Shown here in pieces: positions 58,101 through 64,000 of a stretch of 64,000 nt of DNA. The DNA comes from Fragum whitleyi (lineage: Eukaryota; Mollusca; Bivalvia; Cardiida; Cardiidae), in NCBI GenBank assembly GCA_948146395.1, contig OX411547.1, positions 30,236,614-30,300,613 of the forward strand. Reading direction: 5' to 3'. Made by a program: the position numbers and the translations under genes. Each line of letters starts with the position of its first letter. Position 1 is the stretch's first letter. The notes under the pieces were generated by a model. The model was given only the letters and a program-made list of their open reading frames with translations. It was not told the DNA's origin and made no database searches.

Positions 58101-61100
58101 AGCTTATTTAAGCTGTAGTTACGATGTTTTGATTATTCACCAACGGTCAAATCATAAAAAGCCTTTGAGTTGAGTATGGGGATGGAAATTTTACGTCAGA
58201 AATAGATCCCCCAGTTCCTGCTCAGTTTATTGTGGTAGACCAGAGATACTGACGTTATGTGAAGTCCTTGTATTTACTGGTAACTTAAGAGAATTTAGAA
58301 CTCTTTTCATGCTGAATAAAAACCTTTGAAAATTTGCATTAACATAATAATGCTTTTAGCACTAATATAGTGTTAAAATTCAGCATGAGGAGGGTTGATA
58401 ATACAATTTGATTAAAAAAATCAATTTTTCGTAGGATGGCAAGGGACTAACTACCATTAATCACATTACACAAGAGTGCGATACCAATAAATCCTCTTTC
58501 CACAAATATCACTGACAAATAATCAAAACATTGTAACTACAGCTTATTTAAGCTGTAGTTACGATGTTTTGATAATTCACCAACGCTCAAATCATAAAAA
58601 GCCTTTGAGTTCAGTATGGGGATGGAAATTTTACAGTAGAAATAGACCCGCCCGTTCCTGCTCAATTAATTGTGATACGAAGACCAGGGATACTGACATT
58701 ATGTGAAGTCCTTTTATTTACAGGTAAGGAAAAGCGAAATTTATAAGAACCCTTTTTCTTGGTGAATGAAAACCTTTGCAAAATTGCATTTAAACAAAAA
58801 TGCTTAAAGCACTGGATGCACCATTTGTGAGTTGATACCCAACACCATGAAGGGTATTATTATAATTCTACAAAAATTTATAGCAGGATAAGGATAAAGT
58901 GTAAAGATTTTTCAATATAAAAAAATTATAACTTTAGTCTATGTTGTTGTCATATTTTATTTATGGGTGTTAGTGAAAGTTAGACTTTAAAAATCTACGC
59001 CTTATCCTATTCCTACACCATCCCATTTTTATACCAATCAAGGAAACGCTTGGGCAAGCATTATTGAAAATGAATAAATTGCTTATGATAAGCAAAAGAT
59101 TTTGAGGTTTTGTCAATATGACAGCTCCATTTATTACAGATTAGTATAAAACTTTGGCTCCAATTACAATATTAAATGCAAATTACAATACTTACGTTAA
59201 GATTTGGGACACACAAAATACATATGATTATATAGATTTCAGTATAAGATCAATTTATATTTCCTTGAGTGAACAATGTAAGCTATATTTTCACGAATTT
59301 GGAAAACGAAAGATTATTCTATTTCTTTAATGCAAAAATGAGACGAAATTTAAACTTTTCAGACAAATTTTCATAAAGTGTGCATTTGGCATGTAATCGC
59401 TGATATGTTATGTTCGTTAAGTGATGTCACTTATTTGGCTTTGCTTAGATGATGTCAGATAGGGTGAAATGAACAAAGCAGGGTATAAGTTTTTGATAAT
59501 TTCACTGGCTGAGCAGTGAGTATATAAAAATAATAATCTAACATTATTCCTCAAAAAGCCACTGAAAATTATTCAAGAATGTTCTAAAATTCATAGAGAA
59601 TGTAAAAGAAACATGATGATGCATCCGAATGAGAATTAGTTTGATGACAGGCAACTGCTGGAATCCTGAACAAACTGCTCCTTTTCAAAGAGTTTGATCT
59701 GGTTCTACATTGTTTATACCTGTCTGTCCAACTTAACTGAAGGTCAATACAGTAGTAGAAACTTTAAATGTTTGTATTCAAGAATGACTTTGAGTATATC
59801 TCTTTTTACAGAAGTACAAGAGACCAGTACAGCACCAGGTAAAAAATAATTCCAAGATAATTAAAAAAAAAATCTGTAAACTTACATGATGATTAAATAA
59901 TTCATTTATCAATTATCACAGATTCATCACAAAATTTCAAAAAAATAACCTTAACAAAAAAATAGTCAGTATCAAAAAAATTGAAAGATTTAATGTATGA
60001 TCAGCTTAGATTTAACAAATTGTCAATATTACTATTACATTATACTATATTTTTTAGTATATGCTATCTTCAGAAAAACAGCATGTATTTACACAATTGT
60101 TTAGATCATTTTTAGCTCGGCTGTTTTCAGAGAAAACCCAAGGTATTGCTATAGCCTCTGTGTCATCGTCATTGTCATCTTCGTCGTCGTCGTCGTCATC
60201 GTGCGAAAACTTTGACATTTTGTTATATCTCTAGTTCTACTGAAGGCATTCACTTGTAACTTGGCACACATGTTCACCATCAAAAGAGCAACGTATACTA
60301 TCAAGGGGGATAAGTCTAGATGCATTTTGTGCAAATTATGCCCCTTTTTCGACTTAGATTTTTTCCCACCATCCTGCACTCGACAGCCGAGTGTAGGCCA
60401 CCGTAGGCGGTGCTCTTGTTAATCTTAAGTTTAATAGATGTAACTTAATTCTGAAAAAATGTTGCTGCTTTTCAGAAGAATCCTTAAGCCAAAAAAAAAT
60501 AAAATAAGTTTATTGGAAATTGGGTTGAAATTATAATTCCTGAAGTACAGAATAAGCATTGACATAGTAAACACAAATTAAATGGACCAATTATTATATA
60601 TAAAAATACGTAAAGCATTACGTAATTATTATCATTACGTAAATTTTCATGGTCACAAGATCATGGCTTAAATTAATTCAATTCACTCTCATAACTTAAC
60701 TCATTGCATTAATTCTATTTCTTTCATAGATACAACTACAGAACAGCAGACAACATCAGAAGAAACATTAGAACCAAATACATCTACCTTGATTTCAACT
60801 GAGTCCCCAACAACAACAACAGAATCTGGTTGTCCTCCGTTCACGTACGGCGAGTTTTGTATAGCATGTGGTAACTGTTTTAACAATGAGGCATGTAATC
60901 AGGCTGACGGGTCTTGTCCTTCAGGATGTGCAGAGGGTTATTTTGATACAACATGCACTTCAGGTGAGTCGCATAAGTAATAAGCTCTGAGCTATTGTGA
61001 ATACCTATATGTAAATATAGAATACGTATTTAGGGTTTTGTATGAGAAAAAATATCTAACGAGGTTGGGAGAATTGAAAATTGTCGAGGCTCTGCCAAGA

Positions 61101-64000
61101 CAATTATTAATTCTCACAACCGAGTTAGATATTTTTCCATACAATACATTAAGTATGTATTATATTTATCTTATAACCTCCATTTGTCTTGTTTCGTCGA
61201 TGTTTCTAACTGAAATGCAAGTTTCTAAAAATAACTGCATTATATCATTGTTCTAAAAATAACTTTGTGATATCACAAAAAAATATCATATGGGATGTTA
61301 TCACACAGGTATTTGTATAGTTATAAGATAAAAGTAATTAGCTCTGAGCTATTGTAAGTACCTATATATAAATACTGTATTTCCCCTAATAAGAGAACCC
61401 TGATAGTTAAGCTCCAACTTTTTTGCCTACCTAGAAAATCCACTTCACATGATAGAAAATACCTAAATTTAAAGAATTTCATATTTTTTTCTAATTTGAG
61501 GTTTATTTCCTGTACAATATCTGTCAATCTAGAGGTCCCAGGTTCAATCCCCTACGGCGGCATTCATTCTTTCCGATTTATTGTCTCTCACCAATGGGTT
61601 GATTATCGTAGACCTTTGTGAGATAGCAGCTGGAGGCTAGGAAAGGATGTGGTGGTTGTACTGGTGAGAGAAATACCAGGAAACCATTGTTAGGTGCTCC
61701 AGCCTCCGCAATATAACTGAAAAAATGTTGAAAGCAGTGTTAAACTTCATTCAATCAATCAATCAATCCTGTACAATGTACTTGTTTGCATGTGTACTCA
61801 TATCACAAGAACAACCTATACTTTTAACCCTTTGCTGTTTAATCCCTGCTCTTTATGTGCCTGTGATTTTATGATTGAGAAAACATTGCGGAAAAAGAAG
61901 AAATTGCTTATGACAAGCAATTTCTTCTTTTTCCACACTATTTTCTACCCTACTGAATGTTTATTTTTCAAATTAAATCCACTTTTAATTTTCGTTTGCA
62001 AAACCTTTGAATTTGGGCAGGTCCAACATTTTGTTAAACAGGAAAGGGTTAAGGTTGATTATAACTCTGCATATAATTTTGTAAAAATATTTTATTTTAA
62101 TTCAATTTTTTCATGCCACCGTCATAGCACAGTCGGTAATGCGTCAGACTGTCAATCTAAAGATCTGGGGTTCCATCTCTGAGGGCGGCACTCATTCTTT
62201 CTGACTATTTGTCTCCCCATATGGGTAGATTATTGTAGATCTATGTGGGATAGCAGCTGGAGGCTAGGAAAAGAGGTAGTGGTAGTACTGGTGTGAGAAA
62301 TACTAGGAATCTATTGTTAGGTGCTCCTGCCTCTGCGATATAACTGATAGATTGTTGAAATCTATGTAAACCCCAATTCAAATAACCAAACAAACAAATT
62401 TTTTACTATCAAGGTCATGCAGCCTTGCTTGGCATCATATTGAGTTGCTCTTGTTTATAAGATAATTGGAGACTTTGGTGTGTTATCTCCCTTGTTTGCA
62501 TTGTAGATTGAATCAGAGGTATTCCAAAATCGTTAGCGGTCCTTTTAGTAATTTTCCTTGGATTTTATCCATAGTTTCTTCGGAGAAGTTGCGAATTTTA
62601 TTTTTGTAAATACAAAATACTTATTTGTACAATTCGTATATATGAAACTGTTTTCAATAGCAAAGAAGAAAATAAATATTTTTTTTTTTACGTCAAATGC
62701 ATCTTATAAATTGCACAATATTTGATTTAGAGCTTATCTTTAAATCTTACAGTGCAAAGAAAATAAGGATAAAACCAAAGGTAACCTCTGATTTGGACCC
62801 TTCCTCCTTTGGGAGTATTTCAAGGGAGAAAACCAGCCGATATCCCTCATTCTCTATGTCTAATATATCTCTTCAGTATGTCCAGGTGGTCTGTATGGTC
62901 CCAACTGTCTCAATGTTTGTGGAAACTGTTTTCTGGATGCTGTATGTAATGCAGAAACAGGAACATGTCCCCTGGGCTGTGAACCAGGATGGATAACAAG
63001 TCAGTGTGACCAACGTAAGTAATTAAGAGGTGGATCCAGAGGCGGTTTGGGGGGTTAAAATGAACCCCCTCTGTTTGAACCCCCTCTGTATCCAAACTAT
63101 TTCATAGTCATAGTTGAGAAATTCCATCATTAACACAAGAACAGCTACCCCTTTTTGTAGCGTTTGTATCACAAGAACGAGAAATTCTACAAATTGACTA
63201 TATCTAATGTACAGAATTTGAACAATTAGTCCAATTGTATCCCTATCTATATAGATAGGGAAACTATTGGAATAAATTACTCGAATTCTAGGCAGACATG
63301 GAACCCCTTCATAGAAACCCTTGCCCCGCCATATTGTAATTTATGCTGTTCTTAGCATACTTTAAATTGGTGTCCAGATAAGAGTGGGTAAAACCAGTGT
63401 TCTCAATAAAACCATGTGTTGTGGGTTCTAATTTGAATTTTCTTGACAAGGCATTCAAATTAGTACCTACAACATAGGGTTTTAGAATGATGCTGTATGT
63501 AATGTTGAGACAGGGACATGTCCCCTGGGCTGTGAACCAGGATGGATAACAAGTCAGTGCAACCAAAGTAAGTAAAGAATTCTTTATTCCTATTATGCTG
63601 TTCTTAACATACAGTAAACAGCCCTACGTTCAGGATGACAAAACGGTGTGAACAGTTTGCCAATTATACCCTGCTTTGCATGCAGGTGCATGTGCAAAGC
63701 CAGGTATAATTGGAAAACTGTTCACACTGTTTTGTCATCCTGAACTAAAGTTGGGGTCCAGATAAAAGGGGGTAAAACCAGTGTTAAATCTATATTTATC
63801 AATAAAACCATATGGTTTTGGTACTCATTTGAATTGTCTTGACAAGACATTTCAAATTAGTACCTACAACATAGGGTTTTAGAATGATGCTGTATGTAAT
63901 GCAGAAATAGGGACATGTCCCCTGGGATGTAAACCAGGATGGTTAACAAGTCAGTGTGACCAATGTAAGTAATTCAGTGGCGGATCCAGAGGGGGTTTGG
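55017..64000 (+). CDS. Gene 2 overview: secreted or membrane F5/8C-EGF protein (3' end outside window)
   Basis: Joined from 55017-55101, 56026-56250, 57647-57847, 59812-59838, 60730-60963 and 62877-63014, all phase 1 joints with GT/AG sites. Domain order: signal peptide, F5/8C or fucolectin-like module over exons 2-3, a Thr/Ser/Glu-rich linker, then EGF-like (laminin/MEGF style) repeats. This is an architecture seen in bivalve multi-EGF proteins that recognise glycans or cells; a lectin-like recognition role is inferred. The gene continues to the right, so a membrane segment or further domains cannot be excluded. No promoter motif could be named upstream of 55017. Confidence 0.8.
55629..55856. 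mobile_element. Fold-back MITE family F, copy 2
   Basis: ttaaccctttcctgttttac to acagtaaagggttaa; reverse orientation to copies 1 and 3. It lies in gene 2 intron 1 (55102-56025), which holds nothing else of note. Confidence 0.8.
56026..56250 (+). CDS. Gene 2 exon 2: first half of F5/8C/fucolectin-like module
   Basis: Acceptor ggtttatttaag, donor TCAG|gtaaca, 225 bp, phase 1-1. Starts VNVALNKPTDQST, then AVDGC, a Cys pair region (ACCSCTQED) and NFWSVDLGQQYLIQTV. The NVALNKPT opening and WSVDLG core are hallmarks of the discoidin/fucolectin fold. The second TIR element begins 16 bp after the donor. Confidence 0.88.
56266..56945. mobile_element. Non-autonomous TIR element, copy 2
   Basis: agaggaatgaagagaagaat to ttcatcttctcttcattcct (ends 56914), plus the shared right flank. 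Same orientation as 1481. The remainder of the intron to 57646 has a T run (57219-57242) and no gene. Confidence 0.75.
57647..57847 (+). CDS. Gene 2 exon 3: second half of F5/8C/fucolectin-like module
   Basis: Acceptor tgtttacag, donor ACAG|gtgagc, 201 bp, phase 1-1. Reads TPTQLENFELFYKESS, later IDPPVPAQLIVIRRPG and LTLCEILVFTG. The final CEILVFTG strand is typical of the module's end. Two truncated copies follow downstream. Confidence 0.88.
58085..58140. repeat. Palindrome at the duplication joint (also 58525-58580)
   Basis: aatcaaaacatcttactaca pairs with ctgtagttacgatgttttgatt around gcttatttaagc. It recurs in the second unit with aatcaaaacattgtaactac. In each unit it lies about 25 bp before the truncated exon copy. 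Confidence 0.8.
58165..58279 (+). pseudogene. Truncated copy of gene 2 exon 3 (frame broken)
   Basis: Matches the 3' 115 bases of exon 3 (gttgagtatggggatggaaa onward). The gtggtagaccag stretch lacks bases present as gtgatacgaaggccag in the functional exon, which shifts the frame. There is no acceptor; a GT follows (ctg|gtaact). Confidence 0.8.
58605..58723 (+). pseudogene. Truncated copy of gene 2 exon 3 (frame intact, no acceptor)
   Basis: Reads VQYGDGNFTVEIDPPVPAQ and ends CEVLLFTG with a consensus donor caG|gtaagg. Coding sense is kept, but the first 80 bases of the exon and the acceptor are missing, so normal splicing into it is not evident. It might be reached from a cryptic site. Confidence 0.75.
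59225..59520. mobile_element. Fold-back element, reverse copy of 54400-54735
   Basis: ataagatcaatttatatttcc, gtaagctatattttcacgaa, gattattctatttctttaatgc and gatgatgtcagatagggtga in the reverse order to 54400. The DNA at 58724-59224 and 59521-59811 has no feature. Confidence 0.65.
59812..59838 (+). CDS. Gene 2 exon 4: 9-codon linker
   Basis: Acceptor tctttttacag, donor CCAG|gtaaaa, 27 bp, phase 1-1; reads EVQETSTAP. Its splice sites are good and its phase fits, but so small an exon needs transcript support. Confidence 0.6.
60110..60420 (+). repeat. Repeat family A copy
   Basis: ttttagctcggctgttttca to gtaggcggtgctcttgtt, with a (CGT)n run at 60183-60200. Best preserved copy. Bases 59839-60109 and 60421-60729 show no feature. 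Confidence 0.8.
60730..60963 (+). CDS. Gene 2 exon 5: Thr-rich linker and EGF-like repeat
   Basis: Acceptor tttctttcatag, donor TCAG|gtgagt, 234 bp, phase 1-1. The first half is TTTEQQTTSEETLEPNTST-like, a probable O-glycosylated stalk. The second half is CPPFTYGEFCIACGNC then ACNQADGSCPSGCAEG and TTC, the eight-Cys style of MEGF/laminin-type EGF. Confidence 0.88.
61035..61146. repeat. Fold-back repeat
   Basis: ttgtatgagaaaaaatatct and agatatttttccatacaa are inverted; inner arms gttgggagaattgaaaattg / caattattaattctcacaac. Confidence 0.7.
61520..61769 (+). repeat. SINE with tRNA-like 3' head part and (AATC)n tail
   Basis: ctgtcaatctagaggtccca then a B-box-like ggttcaatcccctacggcgg, the shared body (ctctcaccaatgggttgatt to aaataccagg), and the tail tcaatcaatcaatcaatcc. 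Confidence 0.75.
61824..62051. mobile_element. Fold-back MITE family F, copy 3
   Basis: ttaaccctttgctgtttaat to gttaaacaggaaagggttaa, same orientation as 34278. The middle copy (55629-55856), in intron 1 of gene 2, has the opposite orientation. Confidence 0.8.
62114..62400 (+). repeat. SINE with full tRNA-like head
   Basis: gccaccgtcatagcacagtc holds an A-box-like tagcacagtcgg, and ggggttccatctctgagg a B-box-like part; then ggcactcattctttctgact and the body, ending in aaacaaacaaa. The head does not fold as a sound tRNA. Bases 62401-62876 hold a ttgctcttgttta end and no gene. Confidence 0.75.
62877..63014 (+). CDS. Gene 2 exon 6: EGF-like repeat
   Basis: Acceptor tatctcttcag, donor CAAC|gtaagt, 138 bp, phase 1-1. 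Reads CPGGLYGPNCLNVCGNC then CNAETGTCPLGCEPG and SQCDQ, the eight-Cys MEGF-type repeat, like exon 5. Confidence 0.88.
63489..63567 (+). pseudogene. Truncated copy 1 of gene 2 exon 6
   Basis: Begins gatgctgtatgtaatgttga and ends caaccaaa|gtaagt, the 3' 79 bases of exon 6. A new AG precedes it (gggttttag), but reading from that AG in phase 1 meets TGA at once, so it is not usable in frame. Confidence 0.75.
63641..63737. repeat. Strong fold-back between exon 6 copies
   Basis: gttcaggatgacaaaacggt and actgttttgtcatcctgaac are inverted, with inner arms aattataccctgctttgcat / gcaaagccaggtataatt. Confidence 0.8.
63886..63964 (+). pseudogene. Truncated copy 2 of gene 2 exon 6
   Basis: gatgctgtatgtaatgcaga to gaccaat|gtaagt; open in the exon frame with all Cys of that half kept. 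The same palindromic segment (aaccata.ggttttgg... / acctacaacatagggtttt) precedes it as for copy 1. The window ends in the following repeat of ggcggatccagagg, also seen at 63031. Confidence 0.75.

Noticed and set aside
61790..62182. Open frame of 130 codons
   Set aside because: Composed of the family F MITE and the SINE head; no splice sites and no protein character.
62114..62190. tRNA gene on the + strand
   Set aside because: Same reason; it continues into the shared SINE body.
63480..63567. Exon 6 copy as a functional exon using the new AG at 63485
   Set aside because: Entry in phase 1 from that AG meets TGA at once; no other acceptor fits.

Overview
The window reads as AT-rich, repeat-dense animal genomic DNA with small phase-compatible exons separated by introns of 0.3-7 kb. 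The exon style (CCP, F5/8C-like and EGF modules) and the repeats (GTCC-rich elements with internal tandem blocks of about 165 bp, tRNA-derived SINEs, many fold-back MITEs) suggest a marine bivalve mollusc. This is inferred from memory of such genomes and was not tested by a search.

Two protein genes lie on the + strand. Gene 1 (818-43798, 5' end outside the window) encodes a type I membrane protein. It has at least six CCP/sushi modules, one per phase 1-1 exon, followed by a membrane-proximal region of unknown fold and an EGF-like six-cysteine module split over two exons. A single transmembrane segment follows, and then a cytoplasmic tail encoded mainly by nine small phase 2-2 exons of 66-75 bp. 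These nine encode diverged copies of one 22-25 residue motif, and the gene ends with a stop at 43796-43798 and an AATAAA at 43827. The tail array is the least ordinary feature of the window. Gene 2 (55017 to beyond the right edge) encodes a signal peptide, a two-exon F5/8C/fucolectin-like module, a Thr-rich linker and EGF repeats. Exon 3 and exon 6 each have two 5'-truncated tandem copies downstream, and each copy starts just after a palindromic sequence.

The largest intron of gene 1 (10295-17220) holds an antisense tyrosine-recombinase retrotransposon of Ngaro/DIRS type (about 12.0-16.8 kb). Its gag is broken by a frameshift and a stop, its RT-RNase H-YR frame is open, and its SGNH-hydrolase ORF is frameshifted.

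The rest is mostly non-autonomous mobile DNA: several repeat families that share a CTCTTGTT end, TTAA-flanked MITEs, a TA-flanked pogo-like element, perfect palindromes and SINEs. Several are nested. The 11 kb between the genes (43833-54950) holds only repeats and featureless AT-rich DNA.
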